From: Ifrita kowaldi
Taxonomy: Eukaryota; Chordata; Aves; Passeriformes; Cinclosomatidae
Direction of reading: 5' to 3'
DNA: 64,000 nt
NCBI GenBank assembly: GCA_013398055.1
Contig: VZRS01000483.1
Coordinates: 152,524 to 216,523, forward strand
In this document: piece by piece, positions 23,401-36,400 of the stretch
How positions within the stretch are numbered: position 1 is the first letter of the stretch
How the letters are laid out: each line of letters opens with the position of its first letter
Notes under the pieces: generated by a model
The model's input: the letters and a program-made list of their open reading frames with translations, nothing else
Told to the model about the DNA's origin: nothing
Database searches by the model: none
Made by a program: the position numbers and the translations under genes

Positions 23401-26400
23401 GTTACTTCACACAAAATAGCCACGAGACATCCGACCTCCCCTCGACTTCAGTGGTGTGGGACACAAGAGGACACGAGAACCTGCAGCAGCTCCACCAAGA
23501 GCTTCTCCTTCCCTTGAGGCCATTCCACGTGCCCCTGGCACAGCTCAACCCAGCTGTAAATGCTGTGCTGGCCTGAGCCCAGCCGGGACAAGGCAACGTG
23601 GCAAACAAACCCTGGAAAGCTTTCCCTAGGGAAGGGTTCCTCCCTCCTGTGTGTCCTCCAGCACCCTCTCCAGCACTCTCACCTTGAGGGAGATGGAGCC
23701 GCTCTCCCTGTTGAGGGACAGGTCAGCAGACAGGGAGATGGTGAGGTCCATGCTCTCGGAGGCCGAAGTGCTGCCGGAATCCGAGTCCCCTTTGGAGCGG
23801 CTGCCGGGGAACGGCCCCGGGGGATCCAGGATGCCATTGGCCAGCTTCTCCTCGCCGAAGTTCTCCAGGAGAACACTCTCTGGTCGCTCCACGATGCTCT
23901 TCCTCTCCCCAAGGCTCTTCCTCTCTCCAAGGCTCTTCCTCTCCCCAAGGCTCTTCCTCTCCTCCCTGCCCGGCCTGGGCTCCTTGTTCTCCTCCGTGGA
24001 GTTACCCAAATGTCCGGGCTGCAGGATGATGTCCGGCTTGTCCTGGGTGGCCGAGCTGGTGAGGGGTTTTGTGGAGTGGTTGCTCTCCTGTTTGTCATTG
24101 TCACTGCTCATCCCTTTACCCGAGACTTTGTCACTCTGGCCATCTGTGGTGTCCTTGCCAGTCCCCACGGAGCCGTTCACAGCTTTGGGTAGGGAGGAGT
24201 CCAGAGGTTTCTCCCCATCAAAACTCAGCTGGCTCGCTTTGGAGGGGTCCCGCTTGTGCTTCCCAGGGGGCTGCAAACACACAGGAGGGAAATGCTGGGT
24301 TTGGCACCACCACTCAACACAGCTGCAGGGGCTGCAAGGCCCCTCCTCAGAGCAAAGTCACCCACAGCTAAAGAGTTATTGGGAGGAAAGTTCCCTTTTA
24401 GGACATCTGCCCTGGGATACTTCCATCCTTCTCCAGGTTTGTGGCCCCAAGGACTGTGGGTCCTGGGTGGAAGGAAGGGGAACTATGAAAAACCCCAGAA
24501 TCTGCACATCCTTAAGAGGCAGCTGAGGAATTTGCACACCAAACTCCTTTTCCCGAGGCTAACTCCACTATGGATGAACCACTTCCCTTTGGACAGAGGA
24601 GAGAGGTCGAGACATGTCCCCAGGCAGCTCTGTGTCCTTCAAAGAGCCAAGCTCAGGGGCAGATCTGCCCAGCTCCCTCCTTGGGCTGGTAGTCCGTCCC
24701 CTTTGCTTCCACTCCAGCTTCTCCAGCCTGCATCAGGGCTTATTTTCCTTTTTTTTTTCCCCTTTTCCTTTTGTTTTTTAACCACTTTTCACCAGCCCCT
24801 CCTGTCAGCAGGCACTGGGCCACCCGCCAGCACCATTGTTTCTCCATGCCCTTGGCAGCCACCAAAACCCAGCCCCTCCCTGGCCGAGCAACCACTTCCC
24901 CTCCACCTGACGTGGTCCAGAACAGCTTTTGGAGCCTGGAAAAGCTGCCAGGCTCTTTCCCCCAGCACAGCCACACAGGTGAAGCTGCTCACCGAGGCAG
25001 ACTCCGAGAAATCATCCTCCTCTGCTTCATCCCGGCTCTCCTCGATCTCCTCCATCACCTCGGCCTTGGCCTCGGCCACCAGCTCCCGCAGGGCCCTGTT
25101 GCTGGTGACCTTGCTGACGAAGGGATGCTGAAAACCGAGCACAATGAACTGTGTGAGGTGGCCAAAACCACACCTTGTGAGCTCAAGGACCTGAGGGTGT
25201 GGTTCTTTCCAGTGTCACCGGGATTAAACGCCAGAGGAATTCCCAGGAGAGAGGCTGGGGCTGAGGTTAAGGGCACACTCTGCACGCAGATGCTCCCCAA
25301 AGCTGCTTCATGGCAGCAGTCCTCCCCCGCCAAAAAAGCAGCATCAGCATTTAAACAAGGGGACATCTGCCCACAGAATGTCACCAGGAGCAGTCTGCAG
25401 GGTCCCTGGGAGCAAACAGAGCCTGGGGGAAGGTTTAATTGGGATGGGACTGGAATCACTCAGCGCTCACAGCGGGGTGTTGGCAGCAAAAGGCCGGGGA
25501 GTCCCTGGGGTGTGTGCACCAGCACGCAGTGAGGGAGTGCAGTCAGCAGGGAACAGCAGCTCCCGGGTTTTTGCTGTGATTTTGGGAAGGGACAGGAGGA
25601 AAGGAGTTGAATTTCAATGAGGGCTACCCAGGTACAGCCCGAGCTGGCTGCCACATGGGCGCCTCCAGGCAGCAGGAGCTGTTTCTATCCCAGATGGGGT
25701 CCACGGGGGCTCCGCAGTTTGCTCCGAAGGGAAAAACACTGCTGATCTTTTCTGGAGTGTTTCAGTGGCTGAAAAGTGCCACGAACTGTCTAAACAATAA
25801 TCTGAAACCAGTCTGGGGCTGGTGCTGGTCCCTACCTCCAGCAGCTGGGCAGCACTGGGCCGGGTCTCCGGGTTCTTGTCCAGTGCCTTCTTCAGGAAGT
25901 CTCTGAACTCCGGGGACCTTAAAACACAGTTGGTGGTGAGAAATTCAGCAGAGGAAAGGCCTCAAATGGCACAGGGGTCAGCTTGATCCCTTGGCAGGTT
26001 CTGTCCCAGCTTGCAACTGGCCATAATGAGCATTTTGCTCTCAGTTTGTGCTCAGTTACTCTGATTATTTGTAAGAGAATCATCCACAGGGCTGGGTCAG
26101 GGACCAGGTTTTGCTTTTACCTGTGCTGGCAACAGATGGTGGGGGCTGAGCTCTGGTCCCTGTTCCCCCGGGCCAAGGCGGAGACAGGGGAGGACACAGC
26201 AGGAGCTGCTTGGGGACAAGGAGCCATCCCCACAGCCCCAGTGGGAAAGGGTGGCTGTGAAGGATCAGGAACCCCATAGGAGGGCACCCTCAGCCTGCAA
26301 AGTGCAGCTCTGAGCTCCAGAGCGTGTCCCTGATGCCACTCCTGGCTTCTGAGCAGCTCCAGAGGCAGCATTCCCACCCTGCCCGCTGCCTGCACTGCTG

Positions 26401-29400
26401 CGACAATGCTGGGACTCCAGTGCTCTGCCAGGAATTTGCTGCTGGCTGGCCTGCAGCGAGTTTTATGGTTTATAAATAAATTAATTAATGAATAAAACAA
26501 ACAAACAAACAAATAAATAAAAATTAACTGCCTGGTTTTCTTTTACATGCAGAAGTGGCTTTCCAGACTTCAGGGAAAGCAGTTCTGGAGCTTTTGGCCA
26601 TCTCCACCTTTAGAGAAAAATCTGCCTTTCATACCCACGGGATGTTTTGAGAACAGCCAAGGGGTCACCCCTGGTTTTGGGAGGGCTGGGGATGAGCAGC
26701 AGCTCTCCCTGTGCTGCTCAGTGTGAACATCCTGCCCTCAGCCAGCAGTGCCTCCCCAGCCCCTTGCACACAGCTGGGCCTGGAATACAGCTAAAATCCC
26801 ACTCAAATTCAACAAAACTGCTCAAAACGACTGTTTTTTCTCTGGGTGAGAGCTGGGAGCTGCTCCCCGTGCTGCCCCAAGCCCCCCTCACCATTTGGAA
26901 GGGCAGCTGAGCGTGGGGGGGTCGGACTTGGCGATCTTCAGCAGGACCCTCATGGGGTTGAGCTCGTGGTGGGGCGGCTCAATCTGGGCCATCTCGATCA
27001 GGGTGATCCCCAGGGACCAGATGTCGGCCTTGTAGTCGTAGGGAGTGTCCTTCATGGTCTCACACATCACCACCTCCGGGGCCATCCTGCGGAAGGGCAG
27101 AGCAGGGGCGGGGTGACGCCGCCGCTGCCACCCAGCGCCAGCCCGGCAGCAGCAATTAAACGCTTCAAACAATCCCCAGCGCTGCAAAAACCCAGCTTTT
27201 CCCCCCAGCTCCGAGCTTCAGAAGCAGCAGCGTCTTTTCCAAGGGGTGCAACCCCCTCCCTCCTCCGCAGAGACAGCCCCTGGAAAGCCCCAGGCCGTTG
27301 ACATCTGGCGCGGATGTTGCTCCAGAGCATCAATTAATCCCCGCGGTTCCATCCCTTCAGCGAGTCGGGTGATTTAGAGGTTGTGCTGCTGGGGCAGGGA
27401 CTCGTTCCCATGTGCTTGGAGTGGCTTCAAAGCCCATCCCACCCCCGGGGCGGGGGGAGCAGGGAGACCACACTCGTGTGCCCCTCGCTCCGAGCCCGGA
27501 GCACCGTGACCCCTGTGCTGGCTCTGTGGCACCACACACAGCTCCCACACCACTGAGGCTGCTCACAGCTCTGCTCAGGCAAGGAAAAACCTTGAAAATG
27601 GCCAAGAATCTTCATAAAAATCCTCCCACCCGAAGGCACCGTGGTGCAACACACCCCAAAGCAGTCAGACCCTGCTTCGGAGCAAAGCTGGTTTTCGGGA
27701 GCGAAGCTCCTCGTGAGCACAGGATTTCTCAGCAAGCAGGGACTCACCAGTAAGGGGTCCCGATGAAGGAATCTCGCTTCTGCAAGGTTTTTATGTTCTT
27801 GGCAGACACTCCAAAGTCAGCTGCAAAGAGCAGTAACATTAGAGGCCGGAGGAAAACTGAAAAACCCTTCTGAGTTAGCACACTTGGCTGAGACAGACTG
27901 GAGAGCAAGCACACACCGAAGGCAAGAACGTGATACCACGGGCCGTGTCCTCCAAGCTGAGCATCAGGAATGAAACTTGGTTTGGGGTCCATGACCCCCA
28001 GGATTCTCCTCTCTCATTATAAAACAGGCACAACAACCCCCTCCTGCCAAACCCGAAGCATCTAGGAGGAAGCTGAGCTCTTTTCTGCAAACAAAAGCAG
28101 CTCCATGGCAGATTTCAGGGCTTATTTCCTACCAAAAAGCCTGATTTTAGAGCAGAAAAACCCTAGTGCTGTTCCATTCCTCCACAGCAGATTTCAGGAC
28201 TTATTTCCTAGCAAAAAGCCTGATTTTAGAGCAGAAAGACCCGAGTGCTGTTCCATTCCTTCTCTCCTCTCCAGCCACTGCGAGATGCCTCTCCCTGATT
28301 TTGCCCCTTCTGCAGAAAGCAGCTGAAGTCAACCCAAATCAAACAGGTCAGATGTGCAGAGGGTACCGAGCCCACCCCAGCTGGGTTTGCTCTCCAGGAC
28401 AACCCTGGTGGCACCTGGAGGAGCTGTCACCCACCTGCAGCCTGAGCTCAGGGTGTCCCTGCCTGGGGGTCACCCTCTGAGCAGTTCCCGCAGATAAATC
28501 GCCCCTCTCCTCCCCTGGCAGGTCGCTGGGTGCCAATTTAACTCCAAACCAGAGCGAGCTGGCAAAGCAACCCCTTGGCAGAACTCCCCCTGTCACCACC
28601 AAACCTGCTGTGCAGATAAGAGGAATTCTTCCAGCTCCCAGCGCTGCCAACTGGCACCCTGCACAGGATGCTCAGCAGGCCAAAACGCACAGGAATCGGG
28701 TTCAGAGAGGGATTAAACAAACTCAGGGAAGAAAAAAAATCCATCAGGGGCCCGAGCGTGGCTGTGGTTTGGGGGCTCAGCACAGCACACAGCTCCGTTT
28801 GCCTTTCTGTGGAACAAAACCTTCCCCACCTTGCCCTGCTGCTCCTGTCAGGCAGCAGACGAGCATCCCTCAGCCCCAGCACACTCAGGGACATCCAAAC
28901 CCTACAATGCAGCTCCAGCTGTCCTTGGTGGAGCACAGAGTACTGCCAGGGCCTCACCGAGCTTGATGTCCCCATCCTGGGTGAGGAGCACGTTGCCAGC
29001 CTTCAGGTCCCTGTGGATGATCCTTTTGCTGTGCAGGTAGTGGAGAGCTTCCAACATCTGGCGGCAAATCACCTGGATCTGAGGCTCGGTCAGGCCCCGG
29101 TCCAGCTCTGCAGGGAGGGACAGGGATGTTAAACAGGACAGGGACAAAGTGATGCTCCAGCTGAGCAGCAGGAAGGCCCAGGTTACCCAGCAGAGCATGG
29201 CAAAGCCTCTGTCCCTGTGTCAGAGCAGCAGGAGACGATGGAAATCAGCTTGTTAAGGTGATTTATTCCCAAAGCCAGCACTTGCTGCAGAATTTCCACC
29301 TCTTGGAGCTGCTGGCTCACAGCTCCCTCCAGAGAATGCAGCTGAGGCCCTGGAACAGTGGATGAGGGGGACGAGGAGAGGGAGCCAGAAGCGCTTGGGA

Positions 29401-32400
29401 TGGGGTCTGAACTGCAAATTCCCTGACAATTTGGGAACACAAACAAGCTGGGTGTCACCCAGCTGCTGTGAGAGGAGGGAGCGGAACTGGGCTGCAGGAC
29501 AGCAGGGTCAGACACAGGCATGAACATCAGCAGCTCTCATTCCCCAGGGAACAGGGGAACTAGGGAGTTATCCCTGCCATGGGGATGCAGTGTAGCCCCC
29601 TAACCATCACCAGGGACACACCACTTCCCAAAATAACAGGATTTAAATGCTCTGAGCTGGTTTTTTTGGTAGCACCAGTTCCTACTCTGTGTGTCCCAGA
29701 GTTCAAGGAGTGTTTAGACACTCTCAGGCACACGATGGGATTTTTGGGGCTGTCCCGTGCAGGGTCAAGAGCTGGATTTTGGGTGTCCCTTCCAGCTCAG
29801 GATGTTCTGTAATTCCGTGATTCTATTCCTGGGGCTCGCAGGGAGACACAGGCACTGGTGTGACCTCCCTGCTGAGCTCTGCTGGGCCACCTCCACCACC
29901 TCAGAGCGCCTCCCGAGGCCACAGCTCTGCAAAGCATCACCCTTCCAGATGGTCAGCATCTCTTGAGCTGCTCTCCCTCCCTCGGCAAGGCCTCTGCAGC
30001 GCAGATCCCTCCTCCAGCAGAGCAGAGCAGCGCTCAGACAGCACCAGATGGGGCTGATGGAGGGACCCCAGCAACTGGGACAGATGTTTGTCCAGAGAAA
30101 GGGTCTTAATCACAGCCTGAGGTTGCTGGGTCAGTCACTTTGTCCCTCCTTTCCTCACCAAGATCTCCCCTGCTCTGAGGGAAGCTGATGATTTTCACTC
30201 TCTGTGGATTTTTTGGCAAAGGGAGTTGCAGTGGGCCACAGGTTTTGTACATTTTTGAGGGGCAAACCCCAGCTGCTGTTGGGGCTGGGGAGGTGGAACA
30301 GGCAGCATTCAGCAACTCTGAATTTACTATTTCTGGGAGCATTCCTGAGGTCCAGCTCCTCTTGGCCCTCACTCAGGGGTCACAGAGCTACACCCAGGCC
30401 ACTCTCTCATGGTTTTCTATGCTGCCCTTGCCAGGTCCTTCAGAGAGGACCCACAAATGCATTTTCATGTCCCAAGAGATGGGTAAAAAGCCCCCCTGTC
30501 GAGGTTTTCCACAGGGAAGGCATCATTCCCTGCAGTACTTCAGGAAAGGTATTTTTTCACGCCGCGATTTGGACGTGCTTTAAAGAAATTCCCTAAAGGA
30601 GGGCCGAGGTTTCAGGGCTGAGTCAAAGATGATAAATTGGGTTCCTGGAAATAAAAAAGAAAGCGAGGCCTTTGGAAAGATCAGGGCTGACAGGGTGTAA
30701 GCCCCGGGGAGAAGTGGCTCTGTCCCAGGGCCCCGGGCAAGCTGATGTCAGAGCATCACATCTGCTGTGCAGAGGGGATGTCACCCCCAGGGTCCATCCA
30801 CAGAGGATGTTTTGGGGTACACCCCCACAGCCCTGCTCCCAGCAGCTCTCTCTGCGTGGAAGGGAGGAGTTAAAAAAGGGATTGCTGCAAAGTCCAGTTT
30901 ATCAGAGCTCTGCTGCCTCTCCAGATGACTGATACCGTACGGAGGAGTCAGCACGGAGATCTGGGGATAGTCATTGTGACAGGCACCCAGCTTAAACATC
31001 TCAGCCCTGCTGCCCTTCCCAGGGAGCTGTGGGAACGGGATCCCAAGCACGCAGTGCCCCCAGCAGATAAATATTTAAGTTCAGCTTTTCCCTGCAGCCA
31101 GACTCTCCCTGCTCCCCACGCCTTGTGATCTGCTGATCCCAGCAGCGTTTAAATCACAAAAGGACGTTAAAGTAGCTCCAAAACCACCCCAGGGCGGCCA
31201 CACCTTCTGCTCAGGGTATGGAAATAGGCGAGCTCCTGCGAGAGAAAGGGCAGTTCTGGCACCCACGCCTGCCATCTGTCCGAGGACTGCTCCTGGGGTC
31301 GTGCCAGGAGGCTGGAAATGCCCCGTGGGCATCGCCCCGGGCACAGGGCAGAGCTGCACTCACCCAGCATCGTGGCATCCACGGCCCCGCCGGGGCAGAA
31401 CTCGATCATGATCTGCGGGAACAAAGGGAGAGGGTTAAAGCCAGGCTGTGCCTCGCTGGGGAAAGGGAGGGAAGAGGAGACCAAAGCTGCGTTTGCTTCC
31501 CCGCGGGGCAGAGCTGCCCCTCAGCCCCACCCGGCGCCTGGGAGCGCCCCAGGACACATCCCTTGGGCACTCCAAGGATCTCCGAGCCCTGGGGTCAGAT
31601 CCCACACTCCGCCCACCTCCCAGGGACCCTGCCGTGGCTGGGACCTCCCCAGCAGCCCCGTACCTGACGCCCACCCCAGCAGCAGCTTCAGGATTTCCAG
31701 CTGCGCCTGTCTGCATCCCTTCCCGCTGCCAGCAGGATGGGATAACTGTCATAGCTGCGAGCTGACGTGGCTGCGAGGCATCAGGCAGGACTTTCCCTGC
31801 CAAATGAGGGATGGGGAGGGCTCTCGTGTCTTTAGGGTGGTTGGTTTGTTTTTTTTTTTAACTATTTTTATTTCCCCGCATTGCTCAGTAGTTCATTGCT
31901 CTCTTCTTTGGAGCAATTTGAGGGGAAATTGTGTCAATAAAGAGGGTGAGCACGTTCACCAGACTCTGCCATTTCTCTCCAGGGATGTGCAGAGCCCTGC
32001 CAGCCCCACACATCTGCTTGCCTGCTCCCTGCTATCCCTCCCAGCTGTCCCCAGCACCTCAGGGATGCAGATCCTCTCCCCTCAGCACAGAGTCACCCAG
32101 AGCCGCCCCGGAGCCGGCCTCAATTCCCCGCTCCCCTCTGGGGCTGCTCAGATGAACTGATTACAGTTTCAAGCAGCCAGGGATCACAAGGGCCAAGAGA
32201 TGCTTCACCTCTCCAAGAAGCTCTTCTCCTTGCCGAGGTGACACGGGGCAGCATTCCAGAGTGCTGAAATGCCAGAGTTTACTCCGAGGACAGCGCCCGA
32301 GCTGTGTTTACCAGCTCAGCTCTCTAAACCCATCAAGAGGGGGCCACGTTACTCAAAGCAGCTCCAAGCTCTGGCCCAGGAGCTGAGGGGAGAAGGTTCA

Positions 32401-33458
32401 TGCTCCCTCCTTCCCGTGGTTTGATCCTGCAGCTCCAGGAAAGCCACATCCCACCCTTCAGCTCCTCTGCACGGGCAAGGGAGATGCAGTTACCTCCTGG
32501 TGGGACACAGCTGCTTTGTCCTGGAGCAGAACGGGGAGCAGGAGCAGGAGCTGGGATGCAGCAAAGCTGGAATTGCTCTGTGGGAATCAGCCCAGGTCCA
32601 AGGAGTCGGAGAGGGGACAAACTGAGGTGACAAACCCGGGGAAGGTGTGACAAAGGCACCATCGGAGGAGAATAACCAGGGGCCAGGGCTGGGGGAGTGT
32701 TTGAAACAGGCAGGTGGAAAGGAGCAATTTGGGAAAGCAATTGAACAATTCCCAAACCCGGAGAACCAAAACACCTGGCACAGATCCAAGCAGATCCACT
32801 TTTTTTTTTGTCCAATACCTTGAACCAGAGCATCGGCAGCTTCCTGAGCAAAGGGAAAGGCAGGAATTGCCTCCTGCCATGGTCCCCCCAGGCAGGGAAC
32901 TGCCCTGTGCCCCATCATCACCCCAAACAGCTCGGGGAGGCTCATTTCATCCCATTATCTTTGTGGTGTTCCTCATCACGTTTATCAGAGCAGACTGAAA
33001 CCACCAGCGGCCAGCAGCCCTTCCTGGGCTCCTCAGAGCAAACCTCACAAAATTCCAGTCAGGTTTGCAGTCTGGCAGTGAGAAAACTCAGGAAATCAGT
33101 CCCTCTGAAGCAGTGTGACCCTGTGGGTTTATCCAGGCACAGCAGGCTGCAGCTGGGCACCGGGAATACGAGAAACACGGAAAACTTCAAAATACGCGTT
33201 TTCAACAAGGGCAGAGATGCCAAAGGATAATTATGGGTGTGGCCAGATGGTCCGAGCAGCTAAAATAATAACGAGCTCGTTTCAGGCCAGAAAATCCTAT
33301 TGAAACAAACACAACTGGCAATCTCCCAGATCATCCTCCAAGCACACTTCCTTCCAGGAGCAGGGCCAGCCTGGAAAACGTTTTGCCATCGAGGCAGTGG
33401 GAAGGCAGGGCTGGTGACATCAGCATCTGTGTGTGTGAGCTGGGAGCACCCACACCTC

Positions 33459-33490
<32 letters not shown>

Positions 33491-36400
33491 CGGGGTCCGG
33501 GAGCCCTGTGGGGTGTGCAGGGAGCAGCCTGGAGCTAACATCCTGTTCATAATGATTTCCTCTGCACAAGAAATGCAGGGACTTCCTCACCCAAGGGCAC
33601 GCAGGGTTCCTGTGCCTCATCAAAGCTGCTGCACATCCCAGGGATCACACACTATCAACGTTTTAGTTTCCAGGCCATTACAGCCACACCAAAACTCACC
33701 GGGAGCTCCATCTCTGAGTTATCTGAGCAACACAAACGCAGTGACAGCCACAGCCAGAGCCCCCAGCTCCAAAATCACAGCCAAGGAACTCACCACCCCC
33801 TGGGCTCACTCCCAGCTCCAAGGGATGCTCTGGCTGCACACACAGGAACAGATTTGGGCAGCTGCGTTGAAAGAGAAAGGAATTTGCTCTCACTACCTCT
33901 GAAAACCTTTGTGATTAAAAGTTTAAATAAAAAGGGCCCTTTTTTCCTACACCTTTAACAAAACAAAAATGCAGAGCTCTGCATGCAGACGCCACAAAAT
34001 CTTTCCTTTTCAAAAAAACCTTTGCAACGGGCAACATTAGATTTAAATTTGAAAACGAAAGTCTGCTCAAGTTAAAGGTCTTTGCTGGCCACCTCGATTT
34101 TTCCCATGGCTCATCCTAAGCCTGTGCTAATCACAGCAGGATCTGGAAGCATTTTGGGTCTGACAAAGCAGGACCAGCATCTCCTGCCCAGGTGCCCCCA
34201 GGTGGCACCGAGCCCGGGCTGCTCCTCCCATGCTGGGCAGGACGGCTCCTGTCTCCTGGGTGTGTCTGAACTCCTGGAACTTTCTATAACCAACAAACCA
34301 CACACAAAAAGCTTATCTCAAAAGATAATTTCACCAAACACTGCCCAGTCGCCAGGGGTGGAACAGCTGACGGCCCCGAGCAGGGTTTGAAGCCCAGTTA
34401 AGAGGGGAGGACGCGCCCTCAGCCCGGCTCTTACTCACCCGGCTGGCACTCAGAGGGCAGTGCCCACCAACCCTTCCCTGGCAGCACGGCAGAAAAGCCT
34501 CTGCAAGGCAGAAAGGCACAGCAGGGCGGAAAACAAAAGCCATCAGCTGGGAAAGCTGGGGGCAGCCCCTGCCTGGGGTGCCCCTGGGTGCCAAGCACTT
34601 CCCACGGGCACCGGAGGCCACCAGGTCCCCTCAGGACAGAGCAGCCCTTGGCTGGCAGCCCAGTGGCTGCCAAGGCACCCGAGGTGACGGCTGCCTGCAG
34701 CTTTCCCTGGGACTCTGCTGCTTGTGCAGGGCACGTTGGGGAGTTTGGGGTCACGGAGGTGCTCCAGAGCTCCCAGGGCCATTCCTGCATGGGGACACCA
34801 TGACAAGAGCTGGAACCACCGTGGGCATCAGCACCAGCACCGTGCCCCCAGCACCCCGCTGCCCCCAGACCCACCCCGCCTGGCCCAGACACCGCAGCAG
34901 AACTGAAACACCTCAGCAATTTCCTCCCCTGATCTGCAGCAGAGGGGTTCAGGTTGTTTTTGTGAGCAGCTGCCGGAACCCACAGCATCCTGCTGCCACG
35001 GCCACCTCCGGCACCCACACACAGCCTCTGCCACGCGTGCGGGGCAGCTCGGAGGTGAAAGCACCCCCTGGCACAGCCTTGTGCTGGCACAGAGGGGCTG
35101 CGGAGATAAGACAAATAAATTTGATAAAGGAAACTGTGCTCCACTTGCAGAGGGAGCTGGGGAGGGAAATGCTGTCGGGTTCCCTCCTTGCCACCCATCA
35201 CACCTGGTCCACCTTCCCTCTCTCCAGAGTGTGGAGTTGGCACAAAGTTCCTGGGGGTCCAGCGTCACCACCCATACACGAGGAGCCCCACGTGGGAACA
35301 GTCCCCCAATCCAAAATATTCCCTGGCTTTGGCACAGGCACAGCGTTTCCCTTCAGTGCAACGAGCCCAGCACAGGACTGGGGTTCCTGGAGGCTCCTCA
35401 AAGCCCACATGGGGTGGGAATACTGCCTTGGATCACAGGTGGTGGTGGGAAGCAGCAGGAAATGGTCCAGACCTGTCCATGAGCGACAGAGGAGTCACAG
35501 CAAGGCCGGCCCCTGCTGCCAGCACTGGGATCACACCCCGGGCCAGACAGGCTCCTTCCTCAGCCCCACAGGAGCACAGAGAGCCCAGACAGTCCCCAGG
35601 GCTTTTGGTCTTGACTCAGAGGCAGAGCAGACTGAGCAAGCCCAGGAGAGCATCTTCCTGCAGCCCTCAGGCCTGGCTTGAGCAATGCAGGAACTTCCCT
35701 GCCCCGTTACCCACAGTGGCTGCTGAATTCCAGCTCTCCCACCCAGCTCCTCAGCATCAGTGGCACCCAGCAGCTTCCCTCGCTGCTGCCAAGTCCCACA
35801 ACACAGATGCTGTGGAAAAGAAAGGGCAGAGGCAGCAGCTGGCTCTGTTCTCAAACTCTGCACATCACCACGGCACTGAGAGGACTCTGACAAGTCAGGA
35901 GCACCAGGAGCAGGGGTCAATATCCACACAAACCCCACGGAGGGCATGATCCTGGCCCAGCAACACTGGCTGCAGCAAACACAGAGCACAGCACAAAACA
36001 CGGGTGGTCATTTGTCCAAAAGCTGCCCAGAGGAACGATGGACACAGACTTGAGGCCCCATCCTGAGGCCACACTGAGCCAGAGGCCCAGTCCTACACAC
36101 AGAGTGGCCACAGGAGCACAGGCAGCAATCTCCTGTGTCCTCCAAGATTCCAGCACCTTCTCCACAGCCCAGCTGCAGCCTGGATATGTGAACAGCTCAT
36201 GTCCAGCCCCACTCATCTGTCAGGGATTTCACCTGCTGCCAACACCTCCAAACACCCTGGGTCACTTGGCTCCATCTCCTGTTCCTCCAAGCCCATCGCA
36301 TTTCCAGCAAAACCTCTGGACACATTTCTGCTTCCCAGGACTGAGAAAGAGGCTTCAGCTTCCGAGTGACACAGACACCAGAGACAGAGCCATTCCTCAC

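Larger units (their letters stand above)
22501..27747 (-). other. STK10: STK10 introns 5 to 9 (non-coding stretches between exons 5 and 10)
   Basis: Introns 5 (27087-27747), 6 (25918-26891), 7 (25128-25835), 8 (24271-24992) and 9 (22501-23682) are 0.66-1.2 kb each, all GT-AG. The only repeat seen is the (AAAC)n/(AAAT)n tract in intron 6. The coordinates of this entry also include exons 6 to 9, listed separately. Confidence 0.9.

Noticed and set aside
23651..24526. 291-aa plus-strand frame opposite STK10 exon 9
   Set aside because: It is the mirror of a genuine conserved coding exon and runs on into intron on one side; treated as a shadow.
31318..32160. 280-aa plus-strand frame overlapping STK10 exon 3
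   Set aside because: Antisense to a verified exon, low-complexity content, no recognised domain.
34431..35681. Long open frames on both strands in STK10 intron 2 (270 aa minus, 367 aa plus)
   Set aside because: The stop-poor, GC-rich sequence gives long frames on both strands at once. Composition is Pro/Gly/Ser/Trp-rich without any domain, and there is no splice or family support.
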